Origin: Nymphaea colorata
Taxonomy: Eukaryota > Streptophyta > Magnoliopsida > Nymphaeales > Nymphaeaceae
Assembly: GCF_008831285.2 (NCBI RefSeq)
Contig: NC_045143.1
Location: forward strand, 24,759,662-24,823,661
Direction of reading: 5' to 3'
DNA length: 64,000 nt
A program made the translations under genes and the position numbers. The notes under the pieces were generated by a model. The model was not told the DNA's origin. It ran no database searches and saw only the letters and a list, made by a program, of their open reading frames with translations. Each line of letters starts with the position of its first letter. Position 1 is the first letter of the stretch. Shown piece by piece: positions 37,341 to 47,601 of this stretch.

Positions 37341-40300
37341 ATGGCAGAAGCGATGGGGACTCAAAAAGATGCCGTTCTTGACGCGGGCAGCGCCTCCAAG
37401 AATGAGAACGTGCCGATCCAGGTCACCTCCATCCGTCTGACCAAGGACAATTACCTATCTTGGTCTGCCGCTCTCGAGATTGGGATTACTAGCCGTGGGC
37501 GTCTCTCTTACATCACTGACGACAAACCTGCGCCCATCAAATCTGATCCTCAATGGGCGACGTGGGCGTTGGAGGACAGCCAAGTGAAGGTGTGGATTAT
37601 CAGCTCCGTGTCCTCCGATATCCAGCCCCTCATTCTGCGAAAGCCGACCTCTTTTGATATGTGGACTGTGCTTGCAAAGATGTATGGTCGCAAGAAGAGA
37701 CATCTGCGCACCTATCAGATTAAACGCAGTATTTACTCCCTGACACAGGGTGATTTGTCTGTTGCTGCCTTCTATGCTGCCCTGAAGACCAAATGGGAGG
37801 AGCTAGATTATCATGTGACTGATGAGTGGAAGTGCGGTTCAGATCATTCCCTCTACTGGGAAAAGGAATGGATGGACCGTACGTTTCTGTTTCTGGGAGG
37901 CCTGCGGGATGAATTTGAGTCTATTCGTAGCCAGATTCTTAATGGTGATGAGATTTCGGGGATAGAGGAAGTATATGCTCGTGTTGAGTCTGAAGAACAA
38001 CGTCGCCAGGTGATGCATCTTGACACCGGTCATGGCCCTTCTGCCTTTGTCAGTCGTGCCTCAGGGACTGGGCAGCGTCCTGCCCGGCATTGCACTCATT
38101 GCAACAAATTGGGGCATTCGGTGGATTTCTGTTGGGATCTTCATCCCGAGAAGAGACTGGTCAGAGGTCGTCCTCCCTCTGGCAAGCGTAGCCCTTCTGT
38201 GTCTGATTCCAGTCAGAGCAATTCTTCTAGTGGTGCAAAGTCCAAGCTGTCCCCTGCTCAACTCAAGGAGCTACAGGCGTACATCAACCGCCTATCTACT
38301 ACCCCTGAGGAGTCCTCCACGTCTGAAGGGGCTCAGCTAGCCCAAGCCCTCGTTGCCTCGACTGATCAAGGTAACCCTTCTCTTGGTGATTGGATTGTTG
38401 ATAGTGGAGCCACTCACCACATGACAGGGGACTCTAAACTCTTTCAAGAATATCAACTTTCCTCTGGCAAGCAACGCGTGTCTATGGCAGATGAGTCTTC
38501 TATCTCTGTGGCTGGGAAAGGGAGCTTGTCCCTGTTGAACAAATACCGTCTCCACAATGCCCTGCATGTTCCAAATATTCCTGTGAACTTACTCTCTGTC
38601 AGCAGTATTACTAAAGAATTAAACTGTAATCTGATTTTCTCTGCTGATCACTGTTCCCTGCAGGACTTGGTGACGGGGAAGAAGATTGGGATTGGTTCGG
38701 TTACTGATGGGCTCTACAGGCTGCCGGTACAAGTTGCTTCAGCATTGATTTCTGCCACGAGTGGTCACTTGTCTGGTGTGAACGATAGATCTACTGTTCT
38801 GCGATGGCACGAGCGTCTTGGACATCTCCCCTTCCAGTTAATAAAGAAGTTGTTTCCTCATTTGTTTGCTTCTGTCTCCATTGACTCCTTCGCTTGTGAA
38901 GTGTGTCAATTGGCTAAACATGTCAGGGCTTCGTACCCTATTTCATTGAATAACACCACTCATCCGTTTGCCTTAGTTCATTCCGATGTTTGGGGTCCTT
39001 CTGGAGTACCCACGTGTGGTGGTTGTCACTATTTTTTGACGCTTATTGATGATTACTCTAGATGTACGTTCGTGTACTTGTTGCGAGAACGTAGTGAGGT
39101 TCCAGCAGTTGTAAAAAACTTTGTTGCCTTTGTTGAGACTCAATTCCATACTACTGTTCAAGCTTTCCGTACGGATAATGCAAGGGAATATGTCTCCCAA
39201 TCCCTTGATGAATTCTTGAAAGACAAGGGTATTGTTCATGAAACCTCTTGTAGTTATACCCCTCCTCAAAATGGTATAGCTGAACGTAAAAATCGTCATC
39301 TTTTGAATGTTACCCGGGCCATTATGTTCCAACGTCATGTCCCGAAGCGGTATTGGGGTGATGCACTTCTCACTAGTGCACATCTCATTAACCGTATGCC
39401 TACTAGGGTGTTGGATGGTCAGTTTCCTTATTCTACCCTATGGCCCACTCAGAATCCGTGGCCTCTTACTCCTCGTGTCTTTGGGTGCAGTTGCTTTGTG
39501 CATAATCATAGCCCTACTCTCAAAAAACTTGATCCCCGGTCTAGTAAAGGAGTTTTCTTGGGGTACTCTTCCACTCAGAAGGGGTATAAATGTGTGGATC
39601 CAACTACTTCCAAAGTGTATGTTTCGAGGGATGTCACATTTCATGAACATGAGTCGTATTTTCCGATGAATCCTCTTCAGGGGGAGTGTCTTGGGAACAA
39701 AGGGGAAGAGTATTCCTCTAATCAGCTAATTCAGTTTATGGAGTTTTTGGATTACAAGGTTAGTCCCAGTGTGATTGACACGGTCACGGTCAGTAATGAG
39801 AAGGGCAGTCATATGGAAGGGGTCACGGTGGATGCTCAGCCCACTGTTGCCCGGGATCACTTGTTTGGCCAGGTTTATGTCAGAAAGGAGAAAGCTACAG
39901 TGGAAGATGTTGGTGATGAGGATAGAACCAATCCCAATCCTGTGATCTCCCCGGATGACCCAAGTCCATCGAATGAAGAGCTCCCCATTGCTTTGCGCAA
40001 AGGCACCAGGTCATGTACTTCTCACCCTATTCAGAGATTTGTTTCTTATGCTAAGCTCAGTACAAATTACAAATGTTTTATCACAACCTTATCCAAAGTT
40101 GTTATTCCCAGGTCGGTGGATGATGCTAAGGATGATCCCAAGTGGTTACATGCTATGACGGAGGAGATGGGTGCGTTAGCTAAGAACAAAACATGGGAAG
40201 TTGTTGATATCCCTAAAGGGACACACTTAGTTGGCTCTAAGTGGGTTTACAACGTGAAGTACAAACCTGATGGCACTGTAGATCGATATAAAGCTCGTCT

Positions 40301-41718
40301 GGTTGCAAAGGGGTTCAGCCAGAAGTATGAGATCGACTATCTTGAGACTTTTGCCCCTGTTGCAAAGTTGAAGACCGTGAGGGTTATTCTTGCTCTTGCT
40401 GTGCACAGGAAGTGGCGCATGGACCAGCTTGATGTTAAAAATGCGTTCTTGAACGGCCATCTGGAGGAAGAAGTCTATATGAGCATGCCTCCCGGGTATG
40501 TTCAAGAGGGAAAATGTTGTCACCTCAAGAAAGCTTTGTATGGCTTGAAGCAGTCGCCTAGAGCTTGGTTTGAGAGACTAAGGATCGTTATGAAGTCTAC
40601 TGGGTACAAGCAAAGAAAATGGAGATCATACCCTATTCATAAAGCAGAGAGATGGTCTGGTTAGTCTTCTCCTTGTCTACGTTGATGATATGATTGTCAC
40701 TGGCAGTGATGAAGAAGAAAACAAAACGATGAAGGAGAGATTAGCTAAAGAATTCGACCTCAAGGATCTGGGTAAGCTGAGATACTTTCTGGGGATAGAG
40801 ATTGCTCGATCAGAGACAAGGCTGGTTATGAATCAAAGGAAGTACACTCTTGACTTACTAAAGGAGACAGGTAAACTTGGTTGTAGGCCCTATCTTACTC
40901 CTATGGAGTCGGGGACTAAGATAATTATCAAGACGGGCACTATTCTGGATGAGGAAGGAAAAGGGAGATATCAGAGGCTAGTCGGTAAGCTTATCTATCT
41001 TACTCTAACTCGCCCTGATATCACGTATGCGGTAAATGTGCTAAGTCAATTTATGCATGCTCCCACGGATTGTCACTGGAAGAGTGCAGAAAGAGTGTTG
41101 GGATATCTAAAGAATGACCCAGGAAAATGATTGCTGTATACTCGACAAGACAAACTTACTATTGAGGGCTACTCAGATGCAGATTGGGCAGGTTGCACTG
41201 ACACAAGGAGGTCCACTACAGGGTATTGTATCTTTCTTGGAGGTAACCTAGTTGTTTGGAGAAGTAAGAGGCAAGAAGTATGTTCGAGGTCTAGTGCTGA
41301 GGCTGAGTACAGGGCTGTTGCAATAGGGGTTACAGAGATGCTGTGGCTGAAGATTCTTTTGACTGATATTGGTGTGGAACTGGGAGATAAAATGAAGATG
41401 TACTGTGACAACAAGTCTGCAATTAATCTTGCCAATAATCCAGTTCTACATGACAGGACCAAACATGTGGAGATTGACCGTCACTTTATCCGGGAACGCA
41501 TTGACTCAAAGGAGCTGATTCTGCCATATATGAAGTCTGAAGATCAAATTGCAGACGTCCTAACTAAAGGGCTTTGTACTTCTTCATTCGAAAAGAATGT
41601 TAGCAAGCTTGGCATGTTTGACATGTATGCCAAGCTTGGCATGTTTGACATGTATGCCAAGCTCGGTACCCTAGGCGGCTTCTCCTCTCTCCCTCTTTAT
41701 ATTGTCACTTATGTTTAA
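37341..41718 (+). pseudogene. Copia-1 gag-pol polyprotein, frameshifted and with one stop
   Basis: One frame runs from ATG 37341 (MAEAMGTQK) to 40664, and the rest continues in another frame to 41718. Domains in order: gag ([16 protein letters not shown]), zinc knuckle ([15 protein letters not shown]), aspartic protease ([13 protein letters not shown]), pre-integrase ([10 protein letters not shown]), integrase ([26 protein letters not shown]), reverse transcriptase ([19 protein letters not shown]) and RNase H (GYSDADWAG, YCDNKSAINLA). Compared with Copia-2 there is one extra base near 40612-40620, just before the YVDD block, and a TGA at 41128-41130 in place of a glycine codon. The C terminus reads through the 27-bp duplication (GMFDMYAKL twice) into the truncated LTR. 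Confidence 0.9.
41605..41658 (+). repeat. 27-bp perfect tandem duplication at the Copia-1 deletion joint
   Basis: Two identical copies (41605-41631 and 41632-41658) start AAGCTTGGCATG and end CATGTATGCC. The third start AAGCT runs straight into LTR sequence CGGTACC, so GCT is shared microhomology at the deletion joint. Confidence 0.9.
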
Positions 41719-41872
41719 GTGTTGAATTAAGTGAAATAGAATTTTCTCTCTCCTAGGGTTGCGGTGAGCCCCTAGGTCAGAGCTTCCCCGTGGTTTTTCA
41801 CCTCTTTCTGAGGTTTTCCACGTATATTGTGTGTTCGTTCTCTACTCTCTCTTTGTGGTTCGTGTTTCTACA
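41661..41872 (+). repeat. Copia-1 3' LTR, 5'-truncated (212 bp)
   Basis: Collinear with bases 74-285 of the 5' LTR (one mismatch seen), ending GTGTTTCTACA followed by AATAC. The polypurine tract and the first 73 LTR bases are missing. Confidence 0.9.
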
Positions 41873-42283
41873 AATACAATGAATCATAAACTAGAGAAAC
41901 ATAACTCTGATTATTCTAAGTATCTAAAACAGTGTTGTACGTATCGTACGATACGTATCGTATCATTTACAAAATACGATACGATACACCCCCGTATTGT
42001 AAATAGAGGTGTATTGTGCCTGTGTCGTACAATACGTACGATACAGGCCCCCGTATCGTACGATACGGGCTGATTTCAAAAAAGAGGGTTCAAACCCCCT
42101 TTTTTCGAGTTCTTTTATAAGAACCCACCCCTTCTTCATTTCTAACCTAGAGATTGTGTCGTCTTGGAGTGAAATCATCTATGTCACATTGGTGCAAGTA
42201 CGATACGTGTACGGGGATGCAGGTGCGGACATAACAATTTCCAAATTTTTTGGATACGCAGATACGGCTAATTTTATATTCTC

Positions 42284-42533
42284 TGTTGATAGATTGTCTG
42301 GTTCGGGTCCGGATCCATACCCGACCCGCCTTGTAGCCCGTTTTTGGGCTCTACTTAAGTCATGTAACCCTAATCCTTATGAGTTAATGATAATCATAAG
42401 AGAGAGAGAGTCTGGCTGCTAGTGGGCACCAACTCCTCCTCATTCGTGGTTTTTTCTCCCTCGTGTTGAGGGTTTTCCACGTTACATCGTGATCATTGTT
42501 TCTCTTCCTCTTCTTCTTGTTCGTATCTCTACA
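42284..42533 (+). repeat. Copia-2 5' LTR (250 bp)
   Basis: Starts TGTTGATAGATTG, ends CGTATCTCTACA. It differs from the 3' LTR by C/G in the first 20 bases, A/T in the AATCATAAG segment and C/T in ACTCCTCCTC. Confidence 0.95.
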
Positions 42534-42546
42534 TGGTATCAGAGCC
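42534..42546 (+). promoter_or_regulatory. Copia-2 primer-binding site
   Basis: TGGTATCAGAGCC immediately follows the LTR terminus, complementary to initiator methionine tRNA. Confidence 0.9.
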
Positions 42547-43040
42547 GTGAAGTTCCGGCGTTTCTGGTTGTCTTTTGCCCGTGTTGGAGGAGAATCGCTC
42601 GGCACTGTTCATCGTCTCGCCCGTGCCCGACGCTCGTGCCCGAGCGTCGTCTGTCATCCCGCCGTCGTCTCCGCCCAGCGCCGCCCTGATCAGCGCCGCT
42701 CAGGAGTCCGCCACTTCCGCCCAGCGATGCCCTGCCCAGCGGCGTTACCGTTCAGCCGCTTCCGCCCAGCGTCGGCCTGCCCAAACGACGACCTGTCCAG
42801 CGGCGGTCTTTTTCCGCCCAACGCCGTGTCCTTTTTCGGCGCCGCGCCGCTCTGCCTGGTTCCGGCGGTCTACTGGTTCCGGCGGTCTATTTCTGCCCAG
42901 CGCCGCGCCGACTGCCTGGTCTGTTTCCGCCCAGCGCCGCGCCGCTTTGCCTGGTTCCGTTTCCTGCTCTTTGTCCGTTTGTTTGGTGTTGTATCATGTG
43001 GTTGCTTCCTGCTGCCCTTGCTGCCTACTGGTCTGTGATT

Positions 43041-46000
43041 ATGGCAGCCTCTTCCTCGTCCACCGTCAACACCAATCCGACTGAAATAGGGGCTTCTAGA
43101 ACTGAGAATGTTCCCATGCAGGTCATCACTCTTCGCCTCACCAAGGAAAACTATTTCTCGTGGTCACCTGCTATGACTATGGGGATTGCTGGCCGTGGTC
43201 GCATGGCCTATATTGATGGGAGCAACCCCGAACCAGCAAGAACAAGTGATGTGTGGCATACTTGGTTTCTTGAGGATAATCAAGTGAAAACTTGGATTGT
43301 CAACTCCGTTTCTGCCGATATTCAGCCCCTTATCCTTCGGAAGAAGACTGCTAGAGACATGTGGGTGGTCCTCGAGCAAATGTATGGCCAAAAGAAAACG
43401 GCAATTCGTACTTACCAAGTTATGAAGACAGTCTATGGCATTCGACAAGGGAACTCGTCTGTTGCAGAGTACTATGGGGCTTTGAAAGCCAAGTGGGAAG
43501 AGCTTGACTATCATTCTGATATTCCTTGGCATTGTCCCCATGATCAGGCGCTCTATGTTGCTCATGAATGGGAAAACAGGGTGTTTCTATTTTTAGCAGG
43601 TTTAAATGATGAGTTTGAAGGTGTTCGAAGCCAGATTCTGAATTCAGGGGAGGTGTCCAGTATTGAAGATGTGTACTCCTGTGTTGAAGCGGAAGAACAG
43701 AGAAGGCTTGTTACAAACGAAGGGAAGAGGGAACTTGTGCCCTATAACGAGAGATCTGCTCTCGTGAGTCGTGGTCCTGGCGGCCCATCTAGATCTCTTC
43801 GCCGGTGCACTCACTGCAAGAAGACAGGTCACACTGTGGATTATTGCTGGGATCTTCATCCAGAAAAGAAAGGAAACAGAGGGAGATCTTTGACTGGGAG
43901 AACGCCTGTGTCTGAGGTGCAGGCCTCTAGTGGAGAAAAAGTCTCCATTTCTGCTGACCAGCTTCGTGAACTAAGGGCTTATTTGGGCAGGATCGATGTC
44001 AACAAGACTGAGACCTCAGAGGGAACTACAGCTAATCATGCTCTTGCAGTTATTGGCAATCAAGGTAACTCTTCTGTGGGGGAATGGATTGTCGATAGTG
44101 GTGCTACTCATCACATGACAGGTAATCCAAAATTGTTTCATGAGTATAAGTTGTCCTCGGGAAGGGAACGTGTTTCTCTTGCAGATGGTTCCTCTACCTG
44201 TGTGGCAGGCGAAGGCACTCTGTCCTTGTTGGACAAATTTCATGTGCAGGGCGCTTTACATGTTCCCCAGTTTCCTTTAAATCTCTTATCAGTCAGTAGA
44301 CTTACTAAAGAATTGAATTGTGAACTTATATTCTCTGCCGATCGTTGTGTTTTGCAGGACTTGGTGACAGGGAAGAGGATTGGGATTGGTTTAGCTTCTG
44401 ATGGATTATATCGTCTTCCCATACGGGTGGCTACTGCTCTGTTGACAGCGATCCGCAAGACAGATAAGAGAAGAGAAGATTGTCTTCGGTCTTTTATGTA
44501 CTGGCATGAACGTTTTGGGCATTTACCTTTTGGGATTTTGAAACATTTGTTTCCAGACTTGTGTTCCTCCTTTGATGTGTCTTCCATTTCTTGTGATGTT
44601 TGTCAGTTTGCCAAACATGTGAGGGCGTCGTACCCTCTTTCTTCTAGTTGTGCTAATGAAGCTTTTTCCCTGATTCACTCTGATGTATGGGGACCTTCGG
44701 GCATTCATACCCGTCAAGGTTTCCAGTATTTTATCACTTTCATTGATGATTTCTCTCGTGCTACATTTATATACTTGTTAAAAGACCGCAGCGAGGTTCC
44801 TCGCATCATCGAGACATTTATTCTTCTTGTGCATACCCAGTATGGTGCGAATGTTAAAACTTTCAGGTCCGATAATGCCCGTGAGTACATGTGTCAGCCT
44901 GTTGAGGAGTTTTTTAGACAACGGGGGATTGTTCACGAGACATCCTGTAGTTATACCCCCCCTCAAAATGGGGTAGCTGAAAGGAAAAATCGTCAACTTC
45001 TTAATGTCACCAGGGCTCTTTTGTTTCAAAGAAATCTTCCTAAACACTATTGGGGTGATGCCGTTCTTACTAGTGCCTATCTTATTAACCGCATGCCCAG
45101 TCGTGTTTTGAATGGTAAGACTCCCCACTCGTTGCTTCCTGGCAGTCGTCCACCATTTCCTCTTCCTCCTCGTGTTTTTGGTTGTGTATGTTTTATCCAT
45201 GATCACAGTCCAAATGTCAAGAAACTTGATCCTAGGTCTATCAAAGGTGTCTTTGTTGGATACTCCCCTACGCAAAAAGGATACAAATGTATTGATCCTA
45301 TTACTGGTCGAGCCTATGTTACGAGAGATGTTACCTTCTTGGAACATGCCTCTTACTTTGGTGCGAATCCTCTTCAGGGGGAGCAGTCTGTGGGCAGGGA
45401 AGAGTATTCTCAGAGACAGGAACTTCAGTTTATAGATTTTTTGGACTACAAGAAAGCAGAATCACTTAATAATGTTGATGTGCCTGAGAAGGAGGAAAGG
45501 TGTGACAATAGCATTGAGAAGGAAGGCCCTCAGTTGTTTGGACAGTTCTACTCTAGACGAGGTACTCGGACAGAGATGATGACTTGTGATGCCAGATCTA
45601 CTTCCAATCCCAATGCCACTCCTTCCCTGGATGAACCAAGTCCTACGGTGGAGACTCATGATGAGGTTGAAAAGAAGAATGACGATCTTCCCATTACCCT
45701 GAGAAAGGGTGTCAGGTCATGTACTCAACACCCTATTGGTAATTTTGTTTCTTATTCCAGACTTGGGAAAGATTACAAGTGTTTTGTTTCTACTCTTTCT
45801 TTGGCTGTGATTTCCAGGACTGTCGCTGAAGCTCAAAGTGACTCCAAGTGGGCTGATGCAATGAAAGAAGAAATAGATGCCCTAAGAAGAAACTTGACAT
45901 GGGAAGTGGTGAAGATTCCTGAAGCCGCTCACTTAGTTGGATCCAAATGGGTGTATACCATCAAGTACAAACCAGATGGGAGTGTTGAAAGATATAAAGC

Positions 46001-47357
46001 TCGACTTGTGGCCAAGGGGTTTAGTCAGAAATATGGAATTGATTACTTGGAAACATTTGCTCCTGTTGCGAAAATGAAGACTGTGAGGGTGGTTATATCC
46101 CTTGCTGTGATGAAGGAATGGAAGATGTATCAATTGGATGTTAAGAATGCATTCCTAAATGGTGACCTCGAAGAAGAAGTATATATGCATATGCCTCCAG
46201 GATATGAAGAACCAGAAAAATGTTGTAAGCTGAAAAAAGCCCTGTATGGCCTTAAGCAATCGCCCAGAGCGTGGTTTGAACGACTGAGAAGAGTAATGCT
46301 ACGTCATGGATACAAACAAGGAAATGGAGATCACACTCTGTTTGTGAAGAAGAAGGAGAGCAGGGTTACTATCCTGCTCGTCTACGTAGATGACATGATT
46401 GTTACTGGAGATGATGAGGAGGAGATTATCAAGCTAAAAGGGTTACTGGCTACAGAATTCGACCTCAAAGATCTTGGCAAGCTAAGGTATTTTCTTGGTA
46501 TGGAGGTTGCTAGGTCTAGTACTGGTCTTGTACTAAACCAAAGGAAATATACTTTGGATCTGCTGGAAGAAACTGGTAAATTGAGATGTAGACCTACACC
46601 TACCCCTTTTGACACTGGGCACAAGTTGAGTCTTAGAGATGGAGAGCCTCTATGTGAAGAAGACAAGGGAAGATATCAACGTTTGGTTGGGAAGCTAATT
46701 TATCTTACCCTCACGAGACCTGATATCACCTTTGCGGTGAATGTTTTGAGCCAATTCATGCATGCGCCAACCGATGCACATCTGAAGGCTGTGGACAGAG
46801 TGCTATGCTACCTGAAGAAAAATCCTGGCAAGGGACTCCTGTATGTGAAACAAGAGACTGTGGAAATCGAGGGCTACTCTGATGCGGATTGGGCAGGTTG
46901 TGGTGATACCAGACGATCCACTACAGGGTACTGTGTCTACTTGGGAAGAAACCTTGTTGTATGGAGGAGCAAGAGACAGGATGTTTGCTCTAGATCCAGT
47001 GCAGAGGCAGAATATAGGGCAATTGCTATGGGAGTGTCAGAGTTATTATGGTTGAAGATATTGTTGACTGACATTGGAATAGAGATTGAAGGACCTATGA
47101 AGATGTACTGTGATAACAAGTCTGCAATCAACTTAGCCAACAATCCTGTTCTTCACGACAGAACAAAACATGTTGAAATTGATCGTCACTTCATTCGGGA
47201 AAGAATTGATGCGAAAGAGTTGATCTTACCTTACATGAAGTCTGAAGACCAAACTGCTGATGTTCTGACGAAGGCTCTTCCTTCAGCTTCATTTGAGAGG
47301 AATGTATCCAAGTTGGGCATGTTTGATATGTATGCTCAACTTGAGGGGGAGTGTTGA
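43041..47357 (+). CDS. Copia-2 gag-pol polyprotein, intact
   Basis: 1438-residue polyprotein for retrotransposition: particle formation, processing, cDNA synthesis and integration. ATG 43041 (MAASSSSTVN) is preferred over the in-frame ATG 42996 because Copia-3 keeps the same MAASSS start. Approximate residues: gag (LTKENYFSWSPAM, ~35-48), zinc knuckle CTHCKKTGHTVDYCW (~255), protease [13 protein letters not shown] (~350), pre-integrase WHERFGHLPF (~490), integrase [26 protein letters not shown] (~545-645), [12 protein letters not shown] and YVDDMIVTG (~1030 and ~1114), RNase H GYSDADWAG and YCDNKSAINLA (~1278-1360). No stop or frameshift is seen. The last residues EGEC are encoded by the polypurine tract and the stop TGA (47355-47357) lies inside the 3' LTR. 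Confidence 0.95.
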   Translation: MAASSSSTVNTNPTEIGASRTENVPMQVITLRLTKENYFSWSPAMTMGIAGRGRMAYIDGSNPEPARTSDVWHTWFLEDNQVKTWIVNSVSADIQPLILRKKTARDMWVVLEQMYGQKKTAIRTYQVMKTVYGIRQGNSSVAEYYGALKAKWEELDYHSDIPWHCPHDQALYVAHEWENRVFLFLAGLNDEFEGVRSQILNSGEVSSIEDVYSCVEAEEQRRLVTNEGKRELVPYNERSALVSRGPGGPSRSLRRCTHCKKTGHTVDYCWDLHPEKKGNRGRSLTGRTPVSEVQASSGEKVSISADQLRELRAYLGRIDVNKTETSEGTTANHALAVIGNQGNSSVGEWIVDSGATHHMTGNPKLFHEYKLSSGRERVSLADGSSTCVAGEGTLSLLDKFHVQGALHVPQFPLNLLSVSRLTKELNCELIFSADRCVLQDLVTGKRIGIGLASDGLYRLPIRVATALLTAIRKTDKRREDCLRSFMYWHERFGHLPFGILKHLFPDLCSSFDVSSISCDVCQFAKHVRASYPLSSSCANEAFSLIHSDVWGPSGIHTRQGFQYFITFIDDFSRATFIYLLKDRSEVPRIIETFILLVHTQYGANVKTFRSDNAREYMCQPVEEFFRQRGIVHETSCSYTPPQNGVAERKNRQLLNVTRALLFQRNLPKHYWGDAVLTSAYLINRMPSRVLNGKTPHSLLPGSRPPFPLPPRVFGCVCFIHDHSPNVKKLDPRSIKGVFVGYSPTQKGYKCIDPITGRAYVTRDVTFLEHASYFGANPLQGEQSVGREEYSQRQELQFIDFLDYKKAESLNNVDVPEKEERCDNSIEKEGPQLFGQFYSRRGTRTEMMTCDARSTSNPNATPSLDEPSPTVETHDEVEKKNDDLPITLRKGVRSCTQHPIGNFVSYSRLGKDYKCFVSTLSLAVISRTVAEAQSDSKWADAMKEEIDALRRNLTWEVVKIPEAAHLVGSKWVYTIKYKPDGSVERYKARLVAKGFSQKYGIDYLETFAPVAKMKTVRVVISLAVMKEWKMYQLDVKNAFLNGDLEEEVYMHMPPGYEEPEKCCKLKKALYGLKQSPRAWFERLRRVMLRHGYKQGNGDHTLFVKKKESRVTILLVYVDDMIVTGDDEEEIIKLKGLLATEFDLKDLGKLRYFLGMEVARSSTGLVLNQRKYTLDLLEETGKLRCRPTPTPFDTGHKLSLRDGEPLCEEDKGRYQRLVGKLIYLTLTRPDITFAVNVLSQFMHAPTDAHLKAVDRVLCYLKKNPGKGLLYVKQETVEIEGYSDADWAGCGDTRRSTTGYCVYLGRNLVVWRSKRQDVCSRSSAEAEYRAIAMGVSELLWLKILLTDIGIEIEGPMKMYCDNKSAINLANNPVLHDRTKHVEIDRHFIRERIDAKELILPYMKSEDQTADVLTKALPSASFERNVSKLGMFDMYAQLEGEC

Positions 47358-47601
47358 TAGATTGTGTGGTTCGGGTCCGGATCCATACCCGACCCGCCTT
47401 GTAGCCCGTTTTTGGGCTCTACTTAAGTCATGTAACCCTAATCCTTATGAGTTAATGATAATCTTAAGAGAGAGAGAGTCTGGCTGCTAGTGGGCACCAA
47501 CTCCTTCTCATTCGTGGTTTTTTCTCCCTCGTGTTGAGGGTTTTCCACGTTACATCGTGATCATTGTTTCTCTTCCTCTTCTTCTTGTTCGTATCTCTAC
47601 A
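47352..47601 (+). repeat. Copia-2 3' LTR (250 bp)
   Basis: Starts TGTTGATAGATTGTG after the polypurine tract and ends CTCTACA directly before TTCTC. Confidence 0.95.

Larger units (their letters stand above)
36676..41872 (+). mobile_element. Copia-1 LTR retrotransposon, defective
   Basis: Ty1/Copia element flanked by the 5-bp direct repeat AATAC (36671-36675 and 41873-41877). The 5' LTR is 36676-36960, the primer-binding site directly follows, gag-pol is on the plus strand, and the 3' LTR is 41661-41872, lacking its first 73 bp. The 212 shared LTR bases show one mismatch by eye, so insertion is recent. A 27-bp tandem duplication borders the 3' LTR deletion. The polyprotein has a frameshift and a nonsense codon, so it is not autonomous. 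Confidence 0.9.
42284..47601 (+). mobile_element. Copia-2 LTR retrotransposon, structurally intact (5318 bp)
   Basis: A complete Ty1/Copia element: perfect 5-bp target duplication TTCTC (42279-42283, 47602-47606), two 250-bp LTRs differing at three positions by eye, initiator-tRNA primer-binding site, GC-rich ~500-bp leader, one uninterrupted gag-pol frame and a polypurine tract (47343-47351). All catalytic motifs are present. It may be autonomous. It lies inside the hAT-like element. Confidence 0.95.

Noticed and set aside
38973-39383. Antisense open frames within the Copia-1, -2, -3 and -5 polyproteins
   Set aside because: They are shadows of the sense coding frame with no domain match or start context. 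The same holds for those at 43164-45659 and 54780-55175.
42496-43038. Overlapping Pro/Arg-rich frames in the Copia-2 leader
   Set aside because: GC-rich repeats leave several frames open. The gag start at 43041 is supported by conservation with Copia-3.
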